Of a stretch of DNA of 64,000 nucleotides, positions 1-9,168 are shown piece by piece. Each line of letters opens with the position of its first letter. Position 1 is the first letter of the stretch. Source of the DNA: an uncultured Lachnospiraceae bacterium. GTDB lineage: Bacteria; Bacillota; Clostridia; Lachnospirales; Lachnospiraceae. The stretch spans positions 20,430 to 84,429 of the forward strand of contig ONBW01000003.1 of the NCBI GenBank assembly GCA_900316165.1, written 5' to 3'. The notes below the pieces were generated by a model that made no database searches, had not been told where the DNA came from, and worked only from the letters and a program-made list of their open reading frames with translations. A program made the translations under genes and the position numbers.

Positions 1-730
1 CAGCATCGGCAGCGGCCATTTTTGCAATCTTTTCATCAGAGTTTAAGTATGTGGTCACATCGTGTTTACTCGAGATAAAAGCACCTTCGACGATTATTCC
101 TGGAATATTATGCAGCTTTGAAGTCCTGATAACTGCATAGTAGTCAGCAAGGCTTCCGTCAGGATAATGAGTGACTGTTGAAGTCCTTGTTTTTATCTGC
201 CTGTCAAAAAGCCCCAATGCCGTAAGGCTCTTACGGATATTCGTTGCCATAAGCTTTCCGACAGTGAAAGCATTTGTATCATAGTGGTTATTCGGATAGT
301 AGATCTCACAGCCATTAGGAGCGGATGAAGAAGCAGAATTCAGATGAATCGAAACAAAGGCGTCAGCACCAACAGATGCAGCATAGGCCGTTCTGTCAGA
401 GAGTCCGACATAGGTGTCGTTTGTTCTCGATAAGTAAACCTTCACATGTGAATACTCTTCGAGCTTGGTCTGTACAGCTTTTGCAATCTTAAGAGTCAGG
501 TCCTTTTCCTTGTACCCATTTCCGACTGCGCCTGAATCTGAACCACCGTGGCCAGCATCAATGACTATTACAGTGTCGGTTTCATCAGTTGTGATGGGGT
601 CGTAGGGACTGCCCGCCGTATCTACAGCTTCCGCTGTTACAGTATTTTTTTGAGTAAAAAATAAAAGACCGCTGAGTGAGGTGACTGTCATCGCAGCAGC
701 CAGAATTAATGAACAAATCTGTTTTTTCAA
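1..730 (-). CDS. N-acetylmuramoyl-L-alanine amidase (Amidase_3), 3' end off the window
   Basis: Secreted zinc amidase that cleaves the bond between muramic acid and the stem peptide in peptidoglycan. I read it from a TTG start at 728-730, preceded on the minus strand by a GAAAGGTAGG ribosome site; the frame stays open to base 1, so the C-terminus lies outside the window. The N-terminus is a typical signal peptide (LKKQICSLILAAAMTV then a hydrophobic run). The Amidase_3 motifs follow: VIDAGHGGSDSG (first Zn His), a Glu in KEKDL, and SIHLNSA (second Zn His); IIVEGAF near the visible end supplies the catalytic Glu. The TTG start is inferred because the first internal ATG would remove most of the signal peptide. 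It is transcribed away from the gene at 966. A second amidase of the same family lies at 56528. Confidence 0.88.
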   Translation of the reverse strand, partial: MKKQICSLILAAAMTVTSLSGLLFFTQKNTVTAEAVDTAGSPYDPITTDETDTVIVIDAGHGGSDSGAVGNGYKEKDLTLKIAKAVQTKLEEYSHVKVYLSRTNDTYVGLSDRTAYAASVGADAFVSIHLNSASSSAPNGCEIYYPNNHYDTNAFTVGKLMATNIRKSLTALGLFDRQIKTRTSTVTHYPDGSLADYYAVIRTSKLHNIPGIIVEGAFISSKHDVTTYLNSDEKIAKMAAADA

Positions 731-965
731 AATAACCTACCTTTCACTTCCCTCGGTTTCTACTTTAACATTCTTTCAGGTTGTTATCAATTTTTTGCAC
801 AAATTTTACGAAAAAAAAGCGCCTGTATCCTGTCAATCTGTAAAAAAGTTTCAAGATTTTTTAAAGTTTCGGAGTATTTTTGTGGATTTTACGTTATTTT
901 ATTTTTATATGTATTGTGCTAGAATAAACTCTAACCGCGCATATTTATTATTGGAGGAAAAATAA
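731..965. promoter_or_regulatory. Divergent intergenic region with candidate promoter for the gene at 966
   Basis: AT-rich spacer between the minus-strand amidase and the plus-strand gene at 966. A candidate extended -10 for the plus strand is TAGAAT at 920-925 with TG at 917-918; I see no good -35. A ribosome site (TTGGAGGAAAAATAA) lies directly before the ATG at 966. No open frame here has coding character. Confidence 0.35.
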
Positions 966-1940
966 ATGAAAATCAGCAAAACTATTTTTGCAGTGCCAGT
1001 CATAGCAGCTATGCTTTTGACCGGCTGTGGTGGGAGTGCGGGAAACGGACAAGCCTCAGGTGATGCATTGAATTTTTCAACAGCGTCAGGAGATGCCAGC
1101 AACGAGTTGGTAGTTTCAATAGGTGACGAAGCCGATACAGAGGTCTTGAATCAGATTGTTACTAATTTCAAAAAGGATAATCCAGATTTTCCGTACACTG
1201 TAAAGTCAGAAATTATCAGTGAATCTGATGCTTCAAATAAGGTACTCGGAGACATAAATGCTGCGCCGGATATTTTTACTTTCGCAGATGACCAGCTGAA
1301 TGCTCTTACAGCATCAGGAATTCTTCAGCCGATAACAGATTCTTCTATTAAGAGTGAGAATCTCGATGCAGCCGATGATGCAGCTTCAATCGATGGAAAG
1401 CTCTATGCTTACCCTATGACAGCCGATAACGGTTATTTTTTGTATTATAACAAAAAATACTTCAAGGACTCTGACCTGGCTAAAATGGATGGAATCCTCG
1501 ATGTGGCAGCCAAAAATGGCAAGAAAGTGACCATGGATATCGGAAATGGCTGGTATATGTATTCTTTCTTTGGCAATACCGGCATGAAGCTGACTCTCGC
1601 AGATGACGGACTTACGAATGTCTGCGACTGGAATTCAACTGATAACAAAATAAAAGGGATCGACGTAGCAAAGGCTATGTCTGCAATCGCCTCAAACAGT
1701 GGATTTGAAGCTGGCGGAGATGATGCCTTAAAAGCAGGAGCCGCCGATGGTTCAGTTATTGCAGACTCTATCGGTTCTATTTCTAATTCTATCAGTGAGG
1801 GTGCTCAGGGAGTTACAGGCGCAGCAAACAGCACCCAGACTCTTGTAAATGATATGGATTCGATCACCCAGAGAATGGATGAGAACCAGAAGATAGCTAA
1901 GAATCTTAAGGATGAGACATCGGTATTTACAAACGTATGA
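966..1940 (+). CDS. Chimera: N-terminal two-thirds of a sugar-binding lipoprotein joined to the tail of a chemotaxis receptor
   Basis: Residues 1-22 are a lipoprotein signal with lipobox LLTGC. Residues about 45-265 read as a MalE-like extracellular solute-binding protein (PDIFTFADDQLNAL, a YYNKKYF segment). From about residue 266 the sequence changes to the C-terminal end of a methyl-accepting chemotaxis protein: SIGSISNSISEGAQGVTGAA, then a helical run to the terminal ETSVFTNV. The join is near codons 263-267 (nt 1752-1766). Family knowledge: such binding proteins are about 400-430 residues, so the second lobe is cut short, and the receptor has lost its sensor, membrane segments and most of its signalling domain. 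The reading frame is intact and overlaps the next gene by ATGA, the arrangement expected of an intact receptor gene. It is probably a non-functional product of an in-frame deletion, or an assembly join. SD GGAGG precedes the ATG. Confidence 0.8.
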   Translation: MKISKTIFAVPVIAAMLLTGCGGSAGNGQASGDALNFSTASGDASNELVVSIGDEADTEVLNQIVTNFKKDNPDFPYTVKSEIISESDASNKVLGDINAAPDIFTFADDQLNALTASGILQPITDSSIKSENLDAADDAASIDGKLYAYPMTADNGYFLYYNKKYFKDSDLAKMDGILDVAAKNGKKVTMDIGNGWYMYSFFGNTGMKLTLADDGLTNVCDWNSTDNKIKGIDVAKAMSAIASNSGFEAGGDDALKAGAADGSVIADSIGSISNSISEGAQGVTGAANSTQTLVNDMDSITQRMDENQKIAKNLKDETSVFTNV

Positions 1941-3178
1941 ATAAGAAATTAGTTTCATTAGTTTTATCAGCAGCAGTTGCGATAACCTGTTTTTGTGGCT
2001 GTGGTAAAAAAACTTCATACAAACCGCTTAAGGATGAGGATGATACAGTTTACACCATCGGCATGGTTTCTTCTGTTTCTGAGAATGACGATTTGAAAAA
2101 AGGTTTCGAAGATGCTGTATCAGATACCTTTGGTAAAGGTCACTATAAATTTGTAAATGCCACCTGCTCCTCCAAAAATGATACCGCTTCTATTCAGTCT
2201 CTTTTGGATCAGGGCGCTCAGCTTATTTTAACTGAGGACTGGAAGTCTCTCGTGGCTTCATACACATTGACTCAGCAGGCATCAGATGATAAGGACAAAA
2301 CTCCTGTTGTCTCAACGGGTGTAAATGATATTGCAGCAGCTCTTGGCATAGAGTATTCGGATGAGGATAACAAGACTACAGGAGTGAATGTAACTGGGGT
2401 TACTCCGTCACCTGGTGTAAGCAGTAAGCTCTCTGAGCTGATTGAAACAGTGAAAAAGCCTAAACGTGTAGGCATCATTTATTCACCTGAGAACAGGGAT
2501 GCTGTAAAAGAAAACAGACTTCTTGAGGAATATTTAAGCCAGGCTGGCATCGGATACCGCGAATTTATTCTGCCGACTTCTGCATACAAGTCTCTTATGA
2601 AAGACAGTGCCGAGGCGGAAGCGATAAAGAAGAGTGATGATATGGATCCTACTGTCCCACAGATCTCTGATGATTTTGCTGGGTCACTTTTTCAGATTGC
2701 CAACGACTCACAGATTCTAGACTGGGAAAAGAAAGCACGCAGATCTTTAAAAAATGCCAGCTCCTCAAAAATCATCAAAACTGCTGTGCAGCAGTGTGAT
2801 GCATTATTTATCTCAAGTGGTTTTTCAGCAGGGACTGTAAAGAAGATAACAAGGGCCGCTAGAAATGCTGACCTCGTTACATTTGGAAGCGATGATACTG
2901 CCGGCAGGTATTCTCTGATAACATTATGGGCAGATCCTTATGACAGTGGCTATCAGGCTGGTGAAATGGTTTATCAGATTCTTGTGAATGGCCAGAATCC
3001 GGGAGATATGCCAATTGCCTCTCAGTCAGAGGATTCCTTCCACAAGCTCTATAATGGTTCTTACGCTGAGGTCTTAGGACTCACTTTTCCAAAATCTTTC
3101 AGCGAGTATTCTTCATTTATGGCTTCATACGAGCCAGGTGAAGGTACTGAAAAAGTCAGTGACGAAGAAGAAAACTAA
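1937..3178 (+). CDS. ABC_sub_bind-family substrate-binding lipoprotein (TrpX-like)
   Basis: 413-residue lipoprotein with signal MNKKLVSLVLSAAVAITCF and lipobox FCGC. The body matches the ABC_sub_bind fold (type I periplasmic-binding family that includes TrpX): an opening YTIGMVSSVSEND strand, a PKRVGIIYSPENRDAV segment at the second lobe, and DLVTFGSDD near the end. The ligand cannot be read from sequence; relatives bind amino acids or other small molecules. The start overlaps the preceding chimeric gene by ATGA, so translation is probably coupled. No permease or ATPase gene follows; a terminator at 3183-3215 closes the unit. Together with the receptor tail at the end of the gene before it, this suggests that the protein once worked as a ligand-binding partner of that chemotaxis receptor rather than in transport (inference). 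Confidence 0.75.
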   Translation: MNKKLVSLVLSAAVAITCFCGCGKKTSYKPLKDEDDTVYTIGMVSSVSENDDLKKGFEDAVSDTFGKGHYKFVNATCSSKNDTASIQSLLDQGAQLILTEDWKSLVASYTLTQQASDDKDKTPVVSTGVNDIAAALGIEYSDEDNKTTGVNVTGVTPSPGVSSKLSELIETVKKPKRVGIIYSPENRDAVKENRLLEEYLSQAGIGYREFILPTSAYKSLMKDSAEAEAIKKSDDMDPTVPQISDDFAGSLFQIANDSQILDWEKKARRSLKNASSSKIIKTAVQQCDALFISSGFSAGTVKKITRAARNADLVTFGSDDTAGRYSLITLWADPYDSGYQAGEMVYQILVNGQNPGDMPIASQSEDSFHKLYNGSYAEVLGLTFPKSFSEYSSFMASYEPGEGTEKVSDEEEN

Positions 3179-3182
3179 TGAA

Positions 3183-3215
3183 AGTCTCCTGGTTTTTGAA
3201 ACTGGGAGGCTTTTT
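3183..3215 (+). terminator. Rho-independent terminator after the binding-protein gene
   Basis: A 13-pair stem (with G-T pairs) begins AGTCTCC at 3183 and returns as GGAGGCT ending at 3211, followed by a T-run. The loop is TTG. Confidence 0.85.
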
Positions 3216-3217
3216 AT

Positions 3218-3235
3218 GTACACATGACAGTGTAC
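3218..3235. promoter_or_regulatory. Inverted repeat GTACAC-N6-GTGTAC upstream of glpK
   Basis: Perfect 6-bp arms around a 6-base centre, about 50 bp before the glpK -35 element. It could be an operator for glycerol or global control; no cognate regulator is visible in the window. Confidence 0.3.
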
Positions 3236-3286
3236 GTTTCTGGTCGTTTATGCTCATTTATCGGCAATTTTTGCATTTTCGTTCTG

Positions 3287-3315
3287 TTGAGATGGATTCT
3301 GAGCAGTGTTATAAT
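3287..3315 (+). promoter_or_regulatory. glpK promoter
   Basis: TTGAGA at 3287-3292, 17-base spacer, TATAAT at 3310-3315. The SD GAAGGAG follows, then ATG at 3355. Confidence 0.7.
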
Positions 3316-3342
3316 GGTTTCGGGGTAAAAATTACAGTATAG

Positions 3343-4852
<1,510 letters not shown>

Positions 4853-4854
<2 letters not shown>

Positions 4855-4884
4855 AAAAACGGGGCTCGAAAGAGCCCCGTTTAC
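4853..4884. terminator. Bidirectional terminator between glpK and trxA
   Basis: GGGGCTC-GAAA-GAGCCCC stem flanked by an A-run on the left and GTTT on the right. It serves both converging genes; the longer T-run is on the minus strand, after trxA. Confidence 0.9.
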
Positions 4885-4918
4885 TATGCGTTTTTGATAA
4901 TCGGTTTTGCTGCGCTGA

Positions 4919-5236
4919 TTACTTTGCAGAATTTATCATATCGATGAGCTGCTCCCTTGTATGAACACCGACAGCCTTCTGTACGACCTCGCCGTTCTTG
5001 AAAACAAGAAGGGTAGGGATGCTCATTACATTGTACTTCTCTGCAATATCGGAATTCTCATCTACATCGAGCTTTCCAATCTTTACATCTGTGAGCTCAT
5101 CAGCGAGCTTCTCTACGATAGGTCCCTGCATACGGCAAGGTGCGCACCAGGTAGCCCAAAGGTCTACAAGAACCGGCTTGTCTGACTGTAAAACCTCTGA
5201 ATCAAAATTATCTGAAGTAAACTTTAAAACTGCCAT
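4919..5236 (-). CDS. trxA: Thioredoxin
   Basis: 105 residues, a single thioredoxin fold acting as a cytoplasmic protein-disulfide reductase. The active site is WCAPC (Cys31, Cys34), with Ala in place of the Gly of the commonest WCGPC form, followed by RMQGP instead of the usual KxxAP. The cis-Pro loop MSIPTLLVF is present. It starts at ATG 5234-5236 after an AGGAGAA ribosome site on the minus strand. No thioredoxin reductase gene adjoins it. Confidence 0.95.
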   Translation of the reverse strand: MAVLKFTSDNFDSEVLQSDKPVLVDLWATWCAPCRMQGPIVEKLADELTDVKIGKLDVDENSDIAEKYNVMSIPTLLVFKNGEVVQKAVGVHTREQLIDMINSAK

Positions 5237-5276
5237 TTTATTCTCCTTTTTTAAATAACTCTTCGTTACAACTGCT

Positions 5277-5305
5277 ACTATATCATGAAATTAGATTGTA
5301 CGCAA
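5277..5305 (-). promoter_or_regulatory. trxA promoter
   Basis: On the minus strand TTGCGT (5300-5305) and TATAGT (5277-5282) are separated by 17 bases. Confidence 0.5.
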
Positions 5306-5336
5306 TACATTTTTTGAAAAATTAACAAATTTCTTT

Positions 5337-6245
5337 TTACACGCGCAGAATTGATGAGATTCTCGACAGCACATTGTCAGGGAGCAGCGGTCCTATCAGG
5401 AAGTCTAAGAATGAGACTATCGATGGGGTTGAAACCAGGCCGCGGCGATAAATAGTTCTTAGGCTTCTTCTTACGATAGTCTCTGTCTTTGCAGAGAGGA
5501 ACGGTGAAGACTTGTGTCCGGAGACAGTCTCAATAAATCCGGTATCGCGGATCCAGTAAGGGCAGATGGCCGTTACGGTTATTTTTTCATGAGAAAGTTC
5601 CTGACGAAGTGCACGGCTGTAGCTTAAGACAAAGGCTTTTGAGGCTGAGTAGGTGTTAAAGCCCTTAAGTGACTGGAAAGCGGCGATTGAGGCGATATTT
5701 ACGATGCGCGATCCGGCTTTCATATACGGCAGGCAGACATGGATCATCGCGACTGTGGCCGAGTCATTTAAGGCTATCATCTGCTGCTCGCCGTCATTTC
5801 CTATCTGCTCAGTAGTGCCGGACAGACCGAAGCCTGCGCAGTTAATTAATAGACTCACCTGATAGTTACCTGACTCGAGCTGCTTTTTTATCAAATCAAA
5901 GGAAGCCTCTTTTGTAAGGTCGGCCGGGAGAACCTTTGCCGGGACCTGTATCTCATCAGAGAGCGCCTTAAGCTTATCCTCGCTTCTTGCGATAAGCCAG
6001 AATTCGTCGATATCGAACTTTTCCATCTGGTCTTTAAGCGCGCGCACGTAGCCACGGCCGAGACCGCTTGAGGCGCCGGTGATAACGGCTATTTTTTTAT
6101 GAGAGAACTTATCAGATGTCCTTTGAAGGTGCCTGAGGCGGATGGTCTCTATTACAGCAATCACGATCCCCAACAGTCCCATCCAGAAAAAAATGTTGCC
6201 GGCGATACTTACTATTCTCGAATAGACTTCATTTACTATATGCAT
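5337..6245 (-). CDS. Membrane-anchored short-chain dehydrogenase/reductase
   Basis: 302 residues. An N-terminal hydrophobic helix (about residues 13-32, IAGNIFFWMGLLGIVIAVIE) precedes a classical SDR domain: TGASSGLG cofactor loop, NCAG in place of the usual NNAG, and the YSASK catalytic pair with its upstream Ser in NIASIAAF. The expected reaction is NAD(P)(H)-dependent oxidoreduction of an unknown substrate; membrane anchoring recalls the SDRs that act on lipids or steroids, but this is inference. A candidate minus-strand promoter lies at 6294-6323. It sits between trxA and the copper module with no clear functional tie. Confidence 0.85.
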   Translation of the reverse strand: MHIVNEVYSRIVSIAGNIFFWMGLLGIVIAVIETIRLRHLQRTSDKFSHKKIAVITGASSGLGRGYVRALKDQMEKFDIDEFWLIARSEDKLKALSDEIQVPAKVLPADLTKEASFDLIKKQLESGNYQVSLLINCAGFGLSGTTEQIGNDGEQQMIALNDSATVAMIHVCLPYMKAGSRIVNIASIAAFQSLKGFNTYSASKAFVLSYSRALRQELSHEKITVTAICPYWIRDTGFIETVSGHKSSPFLSAKTETIVRRSLRTIYRRGLVSTPSIVSFLDFLIGPLLPDNVLSRISSILRV

Positions 6246-6293
6246 ATTAACTTTCCAATCTGATTATCCTAAGCTGATTTATTGGTATAGACT

Positions 6294-6323
6294 ATTATAG
6301 TGAAGTCATCATGGGTTTTGCAA
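6294..6323 (-). promoter_or_regulatory. Candidate promoter for the SDR gene
   Basis: Minus strand TTGCAA (6318-6323) and TATAAT (6294-6299), 18-base spacer. Confidence 0.4.
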
Positions 6324-6352
6324 GCTCTATTCAAATCTGCGGTAAAAAGCAC

Positions 6353-6384
6353 TTGACATATACCCCTAGAGGGTATATTATAAT
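6353..6384 (+). promoter_or_regulatory. copA promoter
   Basis: TTGACA at 6353-6358; the -10 is either TATTAT (6376-6381, 17-base spacer) or TATAAT (6379-6384, 20-base spacer). The spacer is filled by a CsoR-type palindrome, so bound repressor would exclude RNA polymerase. Confidence 0.75.
6359..6377. promoter_or_regulatory. CsoR-type operator 1 of copA
   Basis: TATACCC-CTAGA-GGGTATA, perfect 7-bp arms, inside the copA promoter spacer. It matches the GC-rich palindromes bound by copper-sensing CsoR repressors. Confidence 0.8.
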
Positions 6385-6389
6385 CACAG

Positions 6390-6406
6390 ATACCCGGAAG
6401 GGGTAT
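6390..6406. promoter_or_regulatory. CsoR-type operator 2 of copA
   Basis: ATACCC-GGAAG-GGGTAT, 6-bp arms, just downstream of the -10. Its centre is 30 bp (about three helical turns) from operator 1, so two tetramers could bind on one DNA face. Confidence 0.75.
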
Positions 6407-6417
6407 TAGAGATTGCT

Positions 6418-9045
6418 ATGAAAGAAGGTATTCCCTTGGAAAAATATAACGTAACCGGTATGAGCTGTGCTTCCTGCCAGGCTCACGTCGAAAAGGCTGT
6501 TAGTAAGGTCCCTGGCGTTAAATCAGTAAGCGTCTCACTTCTTACGAATTCGATGGCAGTCGATGGCACAGCCAGTGATGCTGATATTATAAAAGCTGTT
6601 GAAGATGCAGGCTATGGCGCCTCCAAGCAGGACTTCGATACTCCGAAGGCAGGCAGTGCGAGCGCGAAGCTTGCGGCAGAAGAGGAGTCGCTAAAGGATA
6701 AGACTACACCGAAGCTCATTAAAAGGCTGATCTGGTCCGTAATAGTTCTCTTAGTCCTTATGTATATTACGATGGGCCACAATATGTGGGGCTGGCCGGT
6801 GCCAGCATTTTTAAATCATAACCACATAGGACTTGCAATCACGCAGATGCTTCTGGCACTGATAGTAATGACGATAAACCGTGCATTTTTCACATCAGGC
6901 TTCAAGTCACTTATCCACGGCTCTCCGAATATGGACGCGCTTGTGGCATTGGGTTCAGGCGTTTCATTCGGCTGGTCCCTATACATTCTCTACCGTATGA
7001 CATATCTGCTTACGACAGGCGCCTCTCAGATGGATCTGATGCCGCTCTATCACAACCAGCTCTACTTCGAGTCGGCTGCGATGATTCCGGCACTTATCAC
7101 TATCGGAAAAACTCTTGAGTCCTATTCAAAGGGCCGCACGACAGATGCTCTTAAGAACCTGATGAAGATGGCCCCTAAGACTGCTGTAATTGAGCGTGAT
7201 GGTCAGCAGGTCGAGGTCGGAATTGACGAGGTTAAGTCAGGCGATATCTTCGTCGTAAAGCCTGGTGAATCGATTCCGGTCGATGGTGTGATCGTCGAGG
7301 GCACAACTGCTGTAGATGAATCCGCCCTGACTGGTGAGTCTATCCCGGTCGATAAGGCAGTAGACGATACAGTTTCAGCCGCTACTATAAATCAGTCTGG
7401 ATTTATCAGAGCCCGTGCTACAAGGGTCGGCGAGGATACTACCTTTTCACAGATTATACAGATGGTAAGCGACGCTGCTGCCACAAAAGCTCCAATCGCA
7501 CGAATCGCAGATACTGTATCTGGTGTGTTTGTACCGGCTGTAATGGCTATAGCACTAGTCGTATTCATCGTCTGGATGATAGTCGGCGGCGGCACGACAA
7601 CCTCTCTTGAGCACGCGATAACAGTCCTTGTTATTTCCTGCCCTTGCGCCTTGGGACTTGCAACTCCTGTTGCCATCATGGTCGGAAACGGGATGGGCGC
7701 GAAGAACGGTGTACTCTTCAAGACCTCAGAGGCGCTTGAGAATGCCGGAAAGGTACAGATCATTGCTCTCGACAAAACAGGTACTATCACAGAGGGAAAG
7801 CCTCAGGTAACAGATATCATCCCGACCGAGGGATTTTCAGCTTATGAGCTTCTTAAAAAGGCCTATTCACTCGAGTCGAAGTCTGAGCATCCGCTCGCAA
7901 GGGCTGTTGTGGAAAAGGCTGAGGGCGCCGGCGTGAAGGCCGATGAGACAGAGAACTTTGAGGCTCTTACAGGTAATGGACTTAAGGGCACCATAAATGG
8001 TGAAATAATCTATGGCGGTTCAGAGAAGTTTATTTCTTCTCTTGTAAAAATAAACGATGACCTGCTTAAGAAATCGACGGAGCTCTCAGAGCAGGGCAAG
8101 ACGCCTTTATTTTTTGAAGAGGATGGAAAGCTTATCGGTATCATCGCTGTAGCAGATATCATAAAGAGCGATTCGAGACAGGCTGTAAAGGAATTACAGC
8201 ACATGGGAATCGAGGTCGTAATGCTTACCGGTGATAACGAGAGAACGGCAAAGGCAATCGGTGAAGAGGCTGGTGTTGACAGAGTCATAGCAGGCGTTCT
8301 TCCTGATGGAAAGGAAAAAGTAATACGTGAGCTTCAGAAGCGTGGCAGAGTTGCGATGGTCGGCGACGGCATTAACGATGCTCCGGCTCTTACGAGAGCT
8401 GACACAGGTATCGCTATCGGAGCCGGAACTGATGTGGCTATCGATTCAGCAGATATCGTTCTGATGAACTCAAAGCTTACAGATGTATCAGCTGCTATAA
8501 GGCTGTCCCGTGCTACTCTTAAGAATATCTACGAGAACCTTTTCTGGGCCTTCGCCTACAATGCTCTTCTGATTCCAATGGCAGCAGGCCTGTATCCGGG
8601 AATCCATTTGAACCCTATGTGGGGAGCTGCCGCAATGAGCCTTTCGAGCTTTACCGTATGTATGAACGCTCTTAGACTGAACCTCTTTAGGGTTCACAGC
8701 GCAAAGCACGATAAACCACTGAGGCATCCTGCTCTTCCGGACACCTCAGGTGCAAAAATAACTGTGGCAGAAAACGCCGTGAATGGAAATCCGGCCGCCT
8801 GCCCTATAGAAAGTGTAAATGGAGGTAACACAATGAAAGAAACTGTAAATGTAAAGGGAATGATGTGCCAGATGTGCGAGAAGCACGTAAGCGAGGGCCT
8901 CAGGAAAATCGATGGCGTAACCTCAGCAACTGCTGACCACGAGAAGGGTACAGCTGTAATCGAGGCTACAAAGCCAATTGCAGAGGCTGACATCAAGAAG
9001 GCAGTCGAGGACGCAGGCTACGAGTTCGTATCTGTAGAAGGTTAA
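6418..9045 (+). CDS. copA: Copper-exporting P1B-type ATPase with N- and C-terminal metal-binding domains
   Basis: 875-residue membrane ATPase that pumps Cu(I) out of the cell. Order: N-terminal HMA domain with MSCASC (Cys17, Cys20), membrane helices, actuator motif TGES (305-308), the transmembrane CPC (408-410), phosphorylation motif DKTGT (Asp452), SEHPLA, hinge GDGINDAP, the last two helices, then a linker and a second HMA domain with MMCQMC (Cys817, Cys820) from residue 806. Most CopA proteins lack such a C-terminal domain; here it resembles a fused CopZ chaperone and keeps a ribosome site inside the gene (see 8833). The ATG at 6418 has a weak SD; TTG at 6436, eight bases after GAAGG, would give 869 residues and may be the real start. 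Two CsoR operators precede it and csoR follows. Confidence 0.95.
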   Translation: MKEGIPLEKYNVTGMSCASCQAHVEKAVSKVPGVKSVSVSLLTNSMAVDGTASDADIIKAVEDAGYGASKQDFDTPKAGSASAKLAAEEESLKDKTTPKLIKRLIWSVIVLLVLMYITMGHNMWGWPVPAFLNHNHIGLAITQMLLALIVMTINRAFFTSGFKSLIHGSPNMDALVALGSGVSFGWSLYILYRMTYLLTTGASQMDLMPLYHNQLYFESAAMIPALITIGKTLESYSKGRTTDALKNLMKMAPKTAVIERDGQQVEVGIDEVKSGDIFVVKPGESIPVDGVIVEGTTAVDESALTGESIPVDKAVDDTVSAATINQSGFIRARATRVGEDTTFSQIIQMVSDAAATKAPIARIADTVSGVFVPAVMAIALVVFIVWMIVGGGTTTSLEHAITVLVISCPCALGLATPVAIMVGNGMGAKNGVLFKTSEALENAGKVQIIALDKTGTITEGKPQVTDIIPTEGFSAYELLKKAYSLESKSEHPLARAVVEKAEGAGVKADETENFEALTGNGLKGTINGEIIYGGSEKFISSLVKINDDLLKKSTELSEQGKTPLFFEEDGKLIGIIAVADIIKSDSRQAVKELQHMGIEVVMLTGDNERTAKAIGEEAGVDRVIAGVLPDGKEKVIRELQKRGRVAMVGDGINDAPALTRADTGIAIGAGTDVAIDSADIVLMNSKLTDVSAAIRLSRATLKNIYENLFWAFAYNALLIPMAAGLYPGIHLNPMWGAAAMSLSSFTVCMNALRLNLFRVHSAKHDKPLRHPALPDTSGAKITVAENAVNGNPAACPIESVNGGNTMKETVNVKGMMCQMCEKHVSEGLRKIDGVTSATADHEKGTAVIEATKPIAEADIKKAVEDAGYEFVSVEG
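8833..9045 (+). other. Possible internal translation start giving a free CopZ-like copper chaperone
   Basis: Inside copA and in its frame, GGAGG (8821-8825) lies seven bases before ATG at 8833. From that ATG the frame encodes 70 residues, MKETVNVKGMMCQMCEKHV onward, which is the size and sequence type of a stand-alone CopZ (beta-alpha-beta-beta-alpha-beta HMA fold with CxxC). Either the signal is a relic of a former copZ gene fused to copA, or ribosomes still start here and make a soluble chaperone in addition to the full pump. Sequence alone cannot tell these apart. Confidence 0.45.
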
Positions 9046-9070
9046 CGAATCAGAATCATCCTTTTGAATG

Positions 9071-9104
9071 AGCCCGGCAGACATGCCGGGCCCGTTTAGT
9101 TTTA
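9071..9104 (+). terminator. Terminator after copA
   Basis: GCCCGGCA-GACA-TGCCGGGC stem at 9072-9091, followed by a broken T-rich stretch. The csoR promoter starts a few bases later. Confidence 0.7.
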
Positions 9105-9109
9105 AGAAC

Positions 9110-9141
9110 TTGACTTATACCCCGAAGGGGTATATCATAAT
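9110..9141 (+). promoter_or_regulatory. csoR promoter with CsoR operator
   Basis: TTGACT at 9110-9115 and CATAAT at 9136-9141 enclose TATACCCCGAAGGGGTATA (9116-9134), a perfect 8-bp-arm palindrome. The placement mirrors the copA promoter and indicates autoregulation. Confidence 0.8.
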
Positions 9142-9168
9142 TCTAATGTAATTTTTAGGAGGTTCTTT

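Noticed and set aside
681-965. 94-codon plus-strand frame before the chimeric gene
   Set aside because: It begins inside the amidase signal region on the wrong strand and covers the promoter; composition is non-coding.
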